From NCBI RefSeq assembly GCF_026015985.1, contig NZ_CP110389.1:62001-126000 (forward strand): a DNA stretch of 64,000 bases. Reading direction: 5' to 3'. Below, in pieces: positions 42,652 to 52,817 of the stretch; the first letter of the stretch is position 1; every line of letters begins with the position of its first letter. The notes beneath the pieces are model-generated. The model was not told the origin of the DNA. It made no database searches and saw nothing but the letters and a program-made list of their open reading frames with translations. A program made the position numbers and the translations under genes. This DNA comes from Rhodopseudomonas sp. P2A-2r. GTDB taxonomy: Bacteria > Pseudomonadota > Alphaproteobacteria > Rhizobiales > Xanthobacteraceae.

Positions 42652-43653
42652 ATGACTTCAGCGAAATATGACGTGCTCGGAATCGGCAACGCGATTTTCG
42701 ACGTGCTGGTGCAGACCGACGAGAGCTTCCTCGCGGCCCATGAGATGACTAAGGGCGGCATGGCGCTGATCGACGAGGCGCGCGCGCTGGCGATCTACGG
42801 GGCCATGGGCCCGGCCACCGAAATGTCCGGCGGATCCGCCGCCAATACCATCGTCGGCATCGCTTCGCTCGGCGCCCGCGCCGCCTATGTCGGCAAGGTC
42901 AAGGACGACCAGATCGGCAAGCTGTACAGCCACGATATCCGCGCCGCCGGCGTGAGCTTCACCACCCCCGCTGCCACCGGCGGCCCGGCCACCGGCTGTT
43001 CCTACATTCTGGTGACGCCGGACGGCGAGCGCACCATGAACACCTATCTCGGCGCGGCGCAGGACCTTACCCCCGACGATATCGCCCCCGCGGAAATTGC
43101 CGCCTCGGCCATGGTCTATCTCGAAGGCTATCTGTGGGACCCCAAGAGCGCCAAGGAAGCGTTCCTGAAGGCCTCCAAGATCGCCCACGGCGCCAACCGC
43201 CAGGTCGCGCTGACCTTGTCCGACGCGTTCTGTGTCAGCCGTTACCGCGACGAATTCCTGCAGCTGATGCGGGACGGGACCGTCGATCTGATCTTCGCCA
43301 ATGAATCCGAACTGCACGCGCTGTACGAGACCGCCGACACCGACACAGCGCTTGGTCAACTCCGCAAGGACGTCGCGCTCGGCGTCGTCACCCGCTCCGA
43401 GAAGGGCTGCATGATCGCCTCAAAGTCGGGCGTGGTCGAGGTGCCGGCATTCCCGATCGACAAGCTCGTCGACACCACCGGCGCCGGAGACCTGTTCGCC
43501 GCCGGCTTCCTGTTCGGCCTGGCGCGCGGCCTCGATCATAAGGTCTGCGGCCGCCTCGCGGCTTTGGCGGCCGCCGAAGTGATCCAGCACATCGGCGCGC
43601 GTCCGCAGGTGTCGCTGAAGGAACTGGCGCAGCAGAACGGCCTGCCGGTCTAA
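42652..43653 (+). CDS. PfkB-family adenosine kinase-like sugar/nucleoside kinase
   Basis: 333-residue ribokinase-superfamily enzyme. It starts YDVLGIGNAIFDVLVQTDE; the first PfkB signature is in MSGGSAANTIVGIASLGARA and the second, with the catalytic Asp, is DTTGAGDLFAAGFLFGLARG. This branch is usually annotated as adenosine kinase; other nucleosides or sugars cannot be excluded. The start is ATG 42652-42654, as the conserved region begins immediately. Divergent from murJ; followed by a palindromic repeat. Confidence 0.92.
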   Translation: MTSAKYDVLGIGNAIFDVLVQTDESFLAAHEMTKGGMALIDEARALAIYGAMGPATEMSGGSAANTIVGIASLGARAAYVGKVKDDQIGKLYSHDIRAAGVSFTTPAATGGPATGCSYILVTPDGERTMNTYLGAAQDLTPDDIAPAEIAASAMVYLEGYLWDPKSAKEAFLKASKIAHGANRQVALTLSDAFCVSRYRDEFLQLMRDGTVDLIFANESELHALYETADTDTALGQLRKDVALGVVTRSEKGCMIASKSGVVEVPAFPIDKLVDTTGAGDLFAAGFLFGLARGLDHKVCGRLAALAAAEVIQHIGARPQVSLKELAQQNGLPV

Positions 43654-43664
43654 GGCGCCCTTGT

Positions 43665-43806
43665 TTCCCGCACGCGGTGCGGCACTCTTGTGCCGCTCCG
43701 CAGATGCGGCATCCCGGTTGAGAGCAACCAGCGGGGCCCCGCATCTGCGAAGCGATACTGGCGGCGATGCTGTTGCATCGCCTGGTATCGCATCGCGTGC
43801 GGGGAA
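43665..43806. repeat. Intergenic palindromic repeat (family A), copy 3
   Basis: Outer arms TTCCCGCACGCGGTGCG and CGCATCGCGTGCGGGGAA pair almost perfectly; the inner arms CCGCAGATGCGG / CCCCGCATCTGCG pair again. It sits between two convergent genes (adenosine kinase-like and serine hydrolase). Related to the copies at 13042 and 14076. Confidence 0.8.
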
Positions 43807-43817
43807 CGAACCGAGCG

Positions 43818-44998
43818 TCAAGCCGCGCGCTGCGCCGCATTGAGCCCGGCATAGACCCCGCGCTCGAATCCCGCGAACACCTCAAGGCACGTCCTGTCGG
43901 CGAACGGCAGCACCTGCATCAGAATCACCCCGGCGACGTCGCGCGCCGGATCGATCCAGTAATAGGTGTTGGCAAGGCCCGCCCAGGCCAGACTGCCGGG
44001 GCTGCGGCCCTCCGGCGTCTCGGCCGTGTTGATCATGAAGCTGAGGCCCCACTTCTTCTCCATGCCGGAATAGAGATCGACATCGTTGGTGGCCGTCGCA
44101 ATCGCCGAGGTCATGCGGGTCATGGTGAGTTCACCGATGTGATTTTCGCCCATCAGCGCCACCGTCTCGGGCTTCAGCACCTCAAGCCCGCCGGCGCGGC
44201 CCTGTTCAGCATCATCTGCACGAATTTGATGTAATCGCCGGCGGTGCCGTAGAGCCCGCCGCCGCCGGCATGGAATTCCGGGTCCTGACCGATTTCGAAG
44301 GCAATCGGCGTCAGCGAGCCATCCGCGCCGCGGCTGTGCATACGCACCAGCCGGGCGCGCTGCGATTCGCCGATCCGGAACGCGGTGTCGGTCATGCCCA
44401 GCGGTGTGAACAGATGATCGCGAAAATAGGCCTCGAGACGAGCGCCGCTGACGGCCTCAATGGCCTGGCCGGTGAAATCGAGACTGGTGCCGTATTCCCA
44501 ACGCGTGCCGGGATCGCTCATGACTGGCACCCTCAGCGCCGCCTTGAGGCCGGTGCGGAAGGGCGGCGTGCCGGACACCGCGAGATAGCGCACCATGTCG
44601 CCGTTCCACATATCGTAGCAGAAGCCGGCGGTATGGGTCAGCAGGTGCCGCAAGGTGATCGGGTTGCGCGCCGGCCGCAGTTGCGGCGCGCCGTCGGCAT
44701 CGAACCCTTCCAGCACCATCGGCGAGGCGAGATCCGGCAGGACGTCGCCGATCGACCCGTCGAGCGACAGCCGGCCCTGCTCCACCAGCTGCATCACCGC
44801 CGCGGCGGTGATCGCCTTGGTCATGGAGGCCAGCCAGAACACGTTGTCCTCGGTCATGGCCGTATCCGTCGAGAGATCGCGCCGGCCGAACGCGCCGCGG
44901 TAGATCACCTCATCGCCGGTCGCCGCCATGGCCACCACGCCGGGAATCTGCCCGGCCTCGCAGGCCCGCTGCAGCGCCTGGTCGATCTCGTCTTGCAT
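43818..44998 (-). pseudogene. Serine hydrolase (class C beta-lactamase/esterase family), frameshifted (possibly sequence error)
   Basis: Penicillin-binding-protein-like hydrolase. The first part (ATG 44996-44998) has the catalytic SXXK as SMTK in FWLASMTKAITAAAV, LRHLLTHTAGFCYD and a WEYGTSLDFTGQ region replacing the usual YXN. After FVQMMLNRA the frame is lost at the G run 44200-44202 (coding strand). One more G gives the family reading GRAGGLEVLKPETVALMGEN, and the protein continues in the second frame to 43818, 393 residues in all. The second frame ends with WAGLANTYYWIDPARDVAGV, where this family has its C-terminal beta-sheet. Substrate unknown; probably an esterase. Confidence 0.88.
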
Positions 44999-45356
44999 GT
45001 GGACATCCCCGATATTTTCGACACGGATTCTCGCCCCCGGCGACATGACCGGCAAGAAATATCGATGTTGCGGCGCGGTTTGGCATGAACCGCTGCGGTT
45101 TTTGCCGCGACGAACGATCACGCACCGAGTTGTGATCGCTGCGGCGGTGGATTCACGAAAAATGATTCGGATTCGACAAGCAAAGCAGGCATTCGCAACC
45201 TAAATCGTGAACCACGCGCACGGTTTGGACACGGTCGGGCCGAAGCTTGGGAACAAACATTGCGGACGCGTGTTCAAAATGCGGCCTTGTGCCCGGACGC
45301 GCTGCGCCGACCAAAGACTGATGAAATTTGTTGCAGCAACGCTGCGGAGACTGACG

Positions 45357-45686
45357 ATGATTGCCAACTGGACCGAATGGAAACGCTACCCCCGCGCATC
45401 CCGTGGCGAGAACATCGAGGCTCCCATCGGGCCAGGCATTTTCGAAGTCCGGCACGCCGGCTCCGGCGCGCTGTTCGCCTTCGATGCCGCCGATAACCTG
45501 GCGGAGGCGCTGGCAAAGATCTCCGCGCCGCCCAAATCCTTCATTTCCTGGTTTGGCCGTCGCGACAGCACGATGCTGCCGGACTTGGAATACCGCACCT
45601 TTTCGACCACCACCCGCGCCAATGCGCGGATCGCCGCTGCCCGGATGATCGACCGCCGCGAGACCTACCTGCGCGGCGCGGCGTAA
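45357..45686 (+). CDS. Conserved hypothetical protein
   Basis: 109-residue protein beginning IANWTEWKRYPRASRGENIE, with GPGIFEVRHAGSGALFAFDA in the middle and a C-terminal arginine/alanine-rich helix (EYRTFSTTTRANARIAAARM). It resembles uncharacterised small proteins I recall from Bradyrhizobium relatives; the GPGIFEVRH pattern is faintly reminiscent of GIY-YIG-type folds, but I do not claim nuclease function. The start could be ATG 45357 or the in-frame ATG at 45321. Upstream 45122-45320 shows nothing clear. gabD follows after 135 bp. Confidence 0.65.
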   Translation: MIANWTEWKRYPRASRGENIEAPIGPGIFEVRHAGSGALFAFDAADNLAEALAKISAPPKSFISWFGRRDSTMLPDLEYRTFSTTTRANARIAAARMIDRRETYLRGAA

Positions 45687-45700
45687 CGTCGCTGCAATCT

Positions 45701-45740
45701 CTTGCAATAGCCCGGTATCGCTTGCGATAGCAGGTATACG
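45701..45740. promoter_or_regulatory. 20-bp direct repeat upstream of the gabD-like gene
   Basis: CTTGCAATAG and CTTGCGATAG occur exactly 20 bp apart (45701 and 45721), each followed by a GGTAT-like element, about 80-120 bp before the start of the next gene. Two helical turns between copies suggests two protein molecules bound on one DNA face. A TATACT -10-like hexamer follows near 45765. Role inferred. Confidence 0.4.
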
Positions 45741-45821
45741 CTGCGCGAAGGCGCAATCCGGCCTATACTCCTTTACAAGTCCGCGACAGCTGAAGTCAGC
45801 GACACTTTGAGGAGAATGCCC

Positions 45822-47315
45822 ATGAATCCGCCCGCCGCCGCACGCCAGTCCTCCGCCACGCCCTCGCTGCGCGACCGCCTCAAGGACCGCTCGCTGCTGC
45901 GCGAGCAGTGCTATGTCGATGGCGCCTGGGCCGGCACAGGCGCGACTTCGGTCACGAATCCGGTCAACGGCATCGAGCTCGCCAAGGTGCCGAACATGGG
46001 CACCAAGGAGACGACGCAAGCGGTGGAAGCCGCCGAGCGCGCCTTTCCGCTCTGGGCCAAATTCACCGCCAAGCAGCGCTCCAACATCCTGCGCAAATGG
46101 TTCGAGCTGATCATCGCCAATCGCGAGGACCTGGCGCTGATCCTGACCTCCGAACAGGGCAAGCCGCTGGCGGAAGCGCTGGGCGAGGTCGACATCGGCG
46201 CCGCCTATATCGAATTCTTCGCCGAAGAGGCCCGCCGGGTCTATGGCGAGACCATCCCGACGCAACGGCCCGATGCCCGGCTGCTGGCGATCAAGCAGCC
46301 TATCGGCGTCTGCGGCGCCATCACCCCGTGGAATTTCCCGAATTCGATGATCACCCGCAAGGTGTCACCGGCGCTGGCCGCGGGCTGCACCGTGGTGCTG
46401 AAGCCGGCCAATGAGACGCCGCTGTCGGCGCTGGCGCTGGCGGAACTGGCCGAACGCGCCGGCGTGCCCAAGGGCGTGCTCAACATCATCACCGGCAAGG
46501 CCTCGGAAATCGGGCTGGTGCTGTGCGAACACCCGGCCGTGCGCTTCGTCGGCTTCACCGGCTCCACCGAGGTCGGCAAGATCCTCTACAAGCAGGCTGC
46601 GGTCGGGGTGAAGAAGCTCGGCCTCGAACTCGGCGGCAATGCGCCGTTCGTGGTGTTCGATGACGCCGACATCGATGCCGCGGTCGACGGCGCCATGGTC
46701 TCGAAATATCGCAACATGGGACAGACCTGCGTCTGCGCCAACCGGCTCTACGCTCAGGACGGCATCTACGACACCTTCGTCGAAAAGCTCGCCAAGAAGG
46801 TCGCAGCCATGAAAGTGGGCGACGGCACGGAGGCCGGCATCACCCAGGGGCCGCTGATCAACATGGAGGCGATCGAGAAAGTCGAGCGCCACATTGCCGA
46901 CGCCGTCAAGGGCGGCGCCAAGGTCGTCACCGGCGGCAAGCGCCATGCGCTCGGCGGCAGCTTCTTCGAGCCGACCGTGCTGTCCAACGTCAAGTCCGAT
47001 GCGCTGGTATCGCAGGAAGAGACCTTCGGCCCGCTGGCGCCGGTGTTCCGCTTCAAGGACGAGGCCGACGTCATCGCCATGTGCAACGCCTCGCCGTTCG
47101 GCCTCGCCTCCTACTTCTATTCCCGCGATCTCGGCCGCGTCTGGCGCGTCGCCGAAGCACTGGAGTCCGGCATGGTCGGCGTCAACACCGGATTGATCAC
47201 CACCGAGGTGGCGCCGTTCGGCGGCGTCAAGGAGTCCGGCCTCGGCCGCGAAGGCTCGCATCACGGCATGGAAGAATATGTCGAGATCAAATACATCATG
47301 ATGTCAGGGATCTGA
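45822..47315 (+). CDS. gabD: NAD(P)-dependent succinate-semialdehyde dehydrogenase family
   Basis: 497-residue aldehyde dehydrogenase. The nucleotide-binding region GFTGSTEVGKIL, the general-base Glu in LELGGNAPFVVFDDADID and the catalytic Cys in MGQTCVCANRLYAQDG are present. So is the C-terminal APFGGVKESGLGREGSHHG. Closest to the GabD group, which oxidises succinate semialdehyde to succinate in 4-aminobutyrate breakdown; glutarate semialdehyde is an alternative. The start is ATG 45822, 8 nt after GAGGAG; ATG 45816 is also possible. No gabT nearby. A hairpin follows the stop. Confidence 0.92.
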   Translation: MNPPAAARQSSATPSLRDRLKDRSLLREQCYVDGAWAGTGATSVTNPVNGIELAKVPNMGTKETTQAVEAAERAFPLWAKFTAKQRSNILRKWFELIIANREDLALILTSEQGKPLAEALGEVDIGAAYIEFFAEEARRVYGETIPTQRPDARLLAIKQPIGVCGAITPWNFPNSMITRKVSPALAAGCTVVLKPANETPLSALALAELAERAGVPKGVLNIITGKASEIGLVLCEHPAVRFVGFTGSTEVGKILYKQAAVGVKKLGLELGGNAPFVVFDDADIDAAVDGAMVSKYRNMGQTCVCANRLYAQDGIYDTFVEKLAKKVAAMKVGDGTEAGITQGPLINMEAIEKVERHIADAVKGGAKVVTGGKRHALGGSFFEPTVLSNVKSDALVSQEETFGPLAPVFRFKDEADVIAMCNASPFGLASYFYSRDLGRVWRVAEALESGMVGVNTGLITTEVAPFGGVKESGLGREGSHHGMEEYVEIKYIMMSGI

Positions 47316-47331
47316 GACTCGCTTGCTTCCT

Positions 47332-47359
47332 CACCCTCTCCCGCTTGCGGGAGAGGGTG
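47332..47359 (+). terminator. Strong hairpin after gabD (terminator-like repeat)
   Basis: A perfect 12-bp stem CACCCTCTCCCG / CGGGAGAGGGTG with CTTG loop, 16 bp past the stop. No T run follows, so it is either a weak terminator or an mRNA-stabilising 3' structure of the type scattered through these genomes. A related hairpin lies at 55180-55226. Confidence 0.6.
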
Positions 47360-47475
47360 CGCAGGCCGCCTTCCGCGCCCGCCCAACAGAACGCCGATGC
47401 GAAGCATCGGCTGCGGCGTCTGCACGGCCGGGTTAGGGCGAGTGTCTCGCTCCGGGCCCCTTCATCCGCGTGAAT

Positions 47476-47489
47476 TTGACCTGCCTCAA
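47476..47489. promoter_or_regulatory. FixK/FNR-like site before PEP synthase
   Basis: TTGACCTGCCTCAA fits the FixK core TTGA-N6-TCAA exactly. Its centre (47482.5) is 41.5 bp before the A of the PEP synthase ATG at 47524. By the class II rule transcription would start at, or a few bases before, the start codon; a CATGAT -10-like hexamer lies at 47507-47512. Confidence 0.55.
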
Positions 47490-47523
47490 TACCGCAGCGA
47501 AACCGGCATGATCTGCTGGTGCG

Positions 47524-49935
47524 ATGTCGGGATATATCAGGTCATTCCTCGAAATCGGCTTGGACGACGTCGGACTAGTCGGCGGCAAGACCGCGTCGCT
47601 CGGCGAACTCTATGCGATGCTCGCATCCGAAGGTGTTGCCGTCCCCAACGGTTTTGCGATCACGGCAGATGCCTATCGCGATGCCCTCTTGCAGGGCGAT
47701 GTCGCGGAGCAGCTTCACCGACTCCTTGACGGGCTCGACAAGAGCAGGATCCGGCAGCTTGCCAGCACGGCCGCCAAAGCGCGCGAGATCATTTACAAGG
47801 CGATGGATACGCCGCTTCTGCGCGCGCAGATCGTGGACGCCTACCGTCAGCTTGAAGGGGAGGCCGGGACCGGCGTCGCCGTCGCGGTGCGCAGTTCGGC
47901 GACAGCGGAGGATCTTCCGACCGCCAGCTTTGCCGGGCAGCACGAAAGCTTTCTCAATGTGCGCGGCCCGAAGGATCTGTTCGAGGCCTGCCGGCGCTGC
48001 TTCGCCTCGATCTTCACCGATCGCGCGATTTCCTACCGGATCGACAATGGCTTCGATCATTTCAAGGTCGCGCTCTCAGTCGCGGTGATGAAAATGGTCC
48101 GCTCGGATCTGGCGGCCAGCGGCGTCATCTTTACCCTCGATACCGAATCCGGATTTCGCGACGTGGTGTTCGTCACCGGCTGCTACGGCCTCGGCGAAAC
48201 CATCGTGCAGGGCCAGGTCGATCCCGACGAGTTCTACGTCCACAAGCCGACGCTCAAGCTGGGCTTTCGTCGCGTATTGCGGCGCAAGCTCGGCGCCAAG
48301 CAGATCCGCATGATCTACGGCAAGCGCGGCGGCAGCCATGCGACGCTGACCCGCAATGTGCCGACTGCCGAGCGACAGGCATTCTGCATTTCCGATGCCG
48401 AAGTGCTGAGCCTCGCGGACATCGCCGTGCGGATCGAGGCGCACTATTCGAAACATGCCGGCAGCGCGATGCCGATGGACATCGAATGGGCCAAGGACGG
48501 TGCCGACGGCAAGCTCTATATCATTCAGGCGCGCCCCGAGACCGTCGCCTCGCAGCGCTCGGCGGACTTCCACGAGACCTACAATCTCAAGGCGCGCGGC
48601 GAGGTGATCGTCACGGGCCGCGCGGTCGGCGAGAAGATCGCCACCGGCCGCGTCCGCCGCATCGCGACCGCGCGCGATCTGGCGGCCTTCAAGCCCGGCG
48701 AGATTCTGGTGGCGCCGGCCACCAGCCCGGACTGGGAGCCGGTCATGAAGATCGCGGCCGGTGTCATTACCGACAAGGGTGGCCGGACCTGCCATGCGGC
48801 CATCGTCGCCCGCGAACTCGGCATCCCCGCAGTGGTGGGCGCCACCTATGCCACCGACCGGCTCAAGACCGGAACGGACGTCACGATCTGCTGCGCCGAA
48901 GGCGATGCCGGCAACGTCTATCGGGGAGCGGTGGCCTACGACGTGACGCGAACCGCGCTGAGCGAGCTGAAACAGCCGCGCACCGCCATCATGGTGAATG
49001 TCGGCACCCCCGAAATGGCGTTTCGCACCGCGATGCAGCCGCAGGCCGGCGTCGGTCTCGCGCGCATGGAATTCATCATCGGCGAGCATATCGGCGTGCA
49101 CCCGATGGCGCTGCTCAAGCCGGACAGGATTGCCTCCACTAAGGAGCGGATGGCGATCGCGCGTCTGGTCAAAGGCTACAAAAGCCCGTCCGAGTTCTTT
49201 GTTGAGAAATTGGCGGAAGGCGTCGGCACCATCGCCGCAGCCTTCTATCCCAAGCCGGTGATCGTGCGGCTGTCCGATTTCAAGACCAACGAATATGCCA
49301 GCCTGCTGGGTGGCCAGGCGTTCGAGCCGAAGGAGGAGAATCCGATGCTCGGATTCCGCGGCGCGGCGCGCTACAGCCATCCCGCCTATGCAGACGGATT
49401 CGCCCTGGAGTGCGCGGCGTTGCGTCAGGTGCGCGAGGACATGGGACTGTCCAATCTGCGCGTCATGGTGCCGTTCTGCCGGACCGTCGCGGAAGGCAAG
49501 CGCGTGATCGCCACCATGGCGGCCAACGGGCTGACGCGCGGCGAAGGCGGACTCGAGATCTACGTCATGTGCGAGATCCCGAACAACGTGATCCAGATCG
49601 ATGCCTTTGCCGAACTGTTCGACGGCTTTTCCATCGGCTCCAATGACCTCACGCAACTGACGCTGGGGGTCGACCGGGACTCCGACATTGTCGCCTTCGA
49701 TTTCGATGAACGCGATCCCGGCATGCTGGAGATGTTCCGCCAGGCCGTGGCCGGCGCCAAGCGCAATGGCCGCCATGTCGGCATCTGCGGCGAGGCTCCC
49801 GCCAACTACCCGGAGATCGCGCGCTACCTGACCGGGCTCGGCATCGATTCGATCAGCGTCAATCCAGCAAGCGTATTTCGCACCATGGCTGCCGTGCTCG
49901 AGGCCGAAGCCGGTCAGACCGCCATCAAGACCTGA
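47524..49935 (+). CDS. ppsA: Phosphoenolpyruvate synthase (pyruvate, water dikinase)
   Basis: 803-residue enzyme converting pyruvate and ATP to PEP, AMP and phosphate. Three parts are present: an N-terminal ATP-grasp domain (GGKTASLGELY; AVRSSATAEDLPTASFAGQH, about 115-135); the central phosphohistidine domain with the catalytic His in TDKGGRTCHAAIVARELGIP (about 417-436); and a C-terminal PEP-binding barrel (ARMEFIIGEHIG; FSIGSNDLTQLTLGVDRD; GICGEAPANYPEIARYL). Full family length. It feeds gluconeogenesis, or balances PEP/pyruvate. The ATG is at 47524-47526 without a Shine-Dalgarno, just downstream of a FixK-like site. Stop 22 bp from the end of the opposing glycoside-hydrolase gene. Confidence 0.96.
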   Translation: MSGYIRSFLEIGLDDVGLVGGKTASLGELYAMLASEGVAVPNGFAITADAYRDALLQGDVAEQLHRLLDGLDKSRIRQLASTAAKAREIIYKAMDTPLLRAQIVDAYRQLEGEAGTGVAVAVRSSATAEDLPTASFAGQHESFLNVRGPKDLFEACRRCFASIFTDRAISYRIDNGFDHFKVALSVAVMKMVRSDLAASGVIFTLDTESGFRDVVFVTGCYGLGETIVQGQVDPDEFYVHKPTLKLGFRRVLRRKLGAKQIRMIYGKRGGSHATLTRNVPTAERQAFCISDAEVLSLADIAVRIEAHYSKHAGSAMPMDIEWAKDGADGKLYIIQARPETVASQRSADFHETYNLKARGEVIVTGRAVGEKIATGRVRRIATARDLAAFKPGEILVAPATSPDWEPVMKIAAGVITDKGGRTCHAAIVARELGIPAVVGATYATDRLKTGTDVTICCAEGDAGNVYRGAVAYDVTRTALSELKQPRTAIMVNVGTPEMAFRTAMQPQAGVGLARMEFIIGEHIGVHPMALLKPDRIASTKERMAIARLVKGYKSPSEFFVEKLAEGVGTIAAAFYPKPVIVRLSDFKTNEYASLLGGQAFEPKEENPMLGFRGAARYSHPAYADGFALECAALRQVREDMGLSNLRVMVPFCRTVAEGKRVIATMAANGLTRGEGGLEIYVMCEIPNNVIQIDAFAELFDGFSIGSNDLTQLTLGVDRDSDIVAFDFDERDPGMLEMFRQAVAGAKRNGRHVGICGEAPANYPEIARYLTGLGIDSISVNPASVFRTMAAVLEAEAGQTAIKT

Positions 49936-49957
49936 CGACGCCGGACGGCGATTGCCG

Positions 49958-51297
49958 TCAGGCCTGCGCGGAAACGGCGGCGGCGTGAATTTGCTCGGCT
50001 GCGGCGTTGACCCTGGTCATGGTGTCCGTCAGTTCGGCGTAGGGCTCGTCTTGGATCGTCGCTGTGCCGAAATTCGAGTTCTCGCCGTCGAAGCGCCCCT
50101 CCGCCGGCTGATCGGCATGCTCGAACCAGTGATAGCCGACCACCGCCGGCTTGCGCAGAGCCGCCGTCACGTAGCGCTCGAAGCATTGCGCGCGCTCGAG
50201 CTGGCTCGCCACCCGCGGTCCGGCGCCGCGGGTATTCGGCAGGCCGGAATCGTCGCAGCGAAAGGAAAATTCCGAAATCAGGCACGGCTTGCCGGTTGCC
50301 GCATAGGCATCGATCGCCGGACTGGCGTCGAAGTCGTAGCAATTGAACGACACCACATCGAGGTGCCGGCCGGCGGCGGCGATCACATTGGTTTGCGGCT
50401 GATAGCCAAACCGCGAACCGATCACCAGATGATTGGAATCGACAGCCCTGATGGCCGACGCGCACAGTTCGAAATAGATGTCGGCCACCATCGCGCTGAA
50501 AGCGTCGCAGTCCGTGGAGAATTGCGCCCGGAGGGATTTTCGCGATTGGCCCTGGCTTCGAGCGCGTCGTTCAGTCCGCCGGGCGGCATCCTGAAGAACG
50601 GCGCGTCGATATGTGCGATGTGGCCGAGATGTTCCCATGATCGCGCCAGCGTGCCCCAGACCGCATTGAACTGGGAAAACTCGCGATAATGCTGCTGCAA
50701 CCTGGCAATTGCGGCAACGCGACCGGGACGGTGCGACGGCAAATTCAGAAAGATGGTCAGCAGCTCGTCAGCGCCGCGCCAGTCCGGCGACCAGTACAAT
50801 TCATTGTCGATAAACGTCCCGAGCAGGCCCGGTTCGTTGCGCCATCTTGTGCAGCGATCCCTGGCGCTTTCACGGATATGCGCCGCGAAGGCGGCGTCGA
50901 AGACGTCGGGAAAGATCTGGTCGCGGCGGTGCAGCCGGAATGTGGCGCCCAGCGCCGTCGTCGGCGTCATTGCCAGGCGTTGCATTCCGGCGCTGGCGAC
51001 AAGCTCGTCGGACCAGCAGCCGACGGTATTGAACTTCCAGCCTGCGAGCCGATCCGATGCTGCAGCGCGCCATGCATGCAAACTACCGTATTTGGCGCGG
51101 CAGGTGTCGGCGTAAGGCACGCTATCGCTGTTCGCGATGTGGTCCTGATCGAAGCGGACCGTATTGACGCCCTTGGAAATGAAGCGACCGCCATCGGGAT
51201 CGACGAACCAGGACACGCCATTCTGTTCCGCCACACGAAAGAAGCCGCTGCCGTGGAAGCAGTCGTCGGCGATTCCACCCCACTTCGTTCTTCGCAA
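49958..51297 (-). pseudogene. Clan GH-A glycoside hydrolase (agarase-like), frameshifted (possibly sequence error)
   Basis: TIM-barrel glycoside hydrolase without obvious signal peptide. The N-terminal half shows FVDPDGGRFISKGVNTVRFD and the acid/base Glu in LGTFIDNELYWSPDW. After ALEARANRE the frame shifts at the A4 run 50537-50540 (coding strand). One more A joins KSLRAQFSTDCDAFSAMVAD and the second half, which has the nucleophile Glu in PCLISEFSFRCDDSG. The repaired protein has 446 residues. It resembles GH50/GH42-type enzymes, but the substrate is uncertain. The apparent start is TTG 51295-51297; the N-terminus is not firm. Divergent from the GH1 gene with a FixK-like site between. Confidence 0.78.
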
Positions 51298-51359
51298 CCC
51301 AATACCTCGGCTACAGAGCTACAAGCTCCTCTTCATCGCATCGTCGCAACCGGCAATTC

Positions 51360-51373
51360 TTGATCTGGCTCAA
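51360..51373. promoter_or_regulatory. FixK/FNR-like site between the divergent glycoside hydrolases
   Basis: TTGATCTGGCTCAA matches TTGA-N6-TCAA. For the minus-strand hydrolase its centre is about 70 bp before the apparent start, giving a leader near 28 nt. For the GH1 gene it is about 114 bp upstream. It could serve either or both. Confidence 0.5.
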
Positions 51374-51480
51374 GATCGCCGGCCACGGGCCTGACTATTG
51401 CTATTGCAACGATCAGACAGACGGAAACGCCGCGCGTCGGGCCCCGCCGGGAACGGGCTCTGGAATCAGGCAGGTCATCC

Positions 51481-52817
51481 ATGGCGATATCGGAGTTTCC
51501 CAGCATCGCCGGCTTGCGACCGGATTTCATCTGGGGGTCTCGACCTCAAGCTTCCAGATCGAAGGTGCCGCGCAGGAAGACGGTCGCGGGCCGAGTATCT
51601 GGGACACCTATTGCCACGACGGCGCAGTCAGGAATCACGACACCGGCGACGTCGCCTGCGATCATTACCACCGCTACCGCGAGGACGTCGCGCTGATGAA
51701 GGCGCTGGGCGTTCAGGCGTACCGCTTCTCGGTGGCCTGGCCGCGCGTGTTGCCGCAGGGGCGCGGCACCGCAAATGAAGCGGGCCTTGCCTTCTACGAC
51801 CGGCTGATCGACGAATTGCTGGCCGCAGGCATCGCGCCGTGGCTTTGCCTGTATCATTGGGACCTGCCGCAGGCGCTCGAGGATGCCGGCGGCTGGCTCA
51901 ACCGGGAGTCCGTGACATGGTTCGCGGACTATACGAGGCTGGTCGCCGCACGTTACGGGGATCGCGTCAAGCGCTTTGCGACCTTCAACGAACCGTCGAT
52001 CTTCAGCCTGTTCAGCCGCTCGCTCGGGACGGCGGGCCGGAGCCGCGAAGACGATCTCCACCGCATGATCCACCACGTCAATCTCGCACATGGCGCCGCG
52101 GTGGATGTGCTGCGCAACACGGTCAGCGACGTCTCCGTCGGATGCATCCACAACTATCAGCCGTGCTTGCCATCGAGCAGCAGCGAAGCCGATGCCGCGG
52201 CAGCCGCCCGGTTGAACACCTACTGGAACAACGCGTTCCCCGACCCGCAGTGCCTGGGCGAGTATCCGGCGGCGATGCGTCCGGCGCTCGCGCCGCACAT
52301 CCAGCCGGGCGATCTGGCGCGCATCCGCCGCCCGCTCGACTGGTTCGGCCTCAATCACTACAGCCCGGTCTACGTCACGGCGAAGCCGGACGCGATGCTG
52401 GGCTACGACTTCGGCGACAAGCCGTCGGGCATTGCCCTGACGCCGATCGGATGGCCGATCGATCCGGCGGCCTTCGGCGAGACATTGCGGACGGTCCATC
52501 GACGCTACGGTCTGCCTATCTACGTCCTGGAGAACGGCTATGGCGATGCGCTGCAGCCTGACCAGGCCGGCGCGGTGGTCGACAGCGGACGAATCGCATT
52601 CCTGCGTGCCTATGTCGAAGCGATGAATGCCGCCGCCGCAGACGGCGTCGACATTCGCGGCTATTTCATCTGGTCGCTGCTCGACAATCTGGAATGGGAC
52701 TCCGGATACAGCATCAGATTCGGCCTGGTCTACGTCGACTATGCGTCGCTGCGGCGAGTCCCCAAAGCGTCGTTCGACTGGTATGCGGGACTGATCAAGG
52801 CAGTGCATCAACGATGA
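51481..52817 (+). pseudogene. GH1 beta-glucosidase, frameshifted near the start (possibly sequence error)
   Basis: Family 1 retaining beta-glycosidase that cleaves beta-linked disaccharides in the cytoplasm. ATG 51481 opens AISEFPSIAGLRPDFIWG in one frame. From the G5 run at 51533-51537 the family sequence VSTSSFQIEGAAQEDGRGPS continues in another frame to the stop at 52815-52817. One more G yields a 445-residue enzyme. The acid/base Glu is in RFATFNEPSIFSLF and the nucleophile Glu in IYVLENGYGDA. The longer frame is also open upstream to 51360 without family similarity. The stop overlaps the pfkB start (ATGA), so the two are cotranscribed. Confidence 0.92.

Noticed and set aside
48076..49776. 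566-codon minus-strand frame opposite PEP synthase
   Set aside because: Shadow of the conserved plus-strand enzyme, with no recognisable domain.
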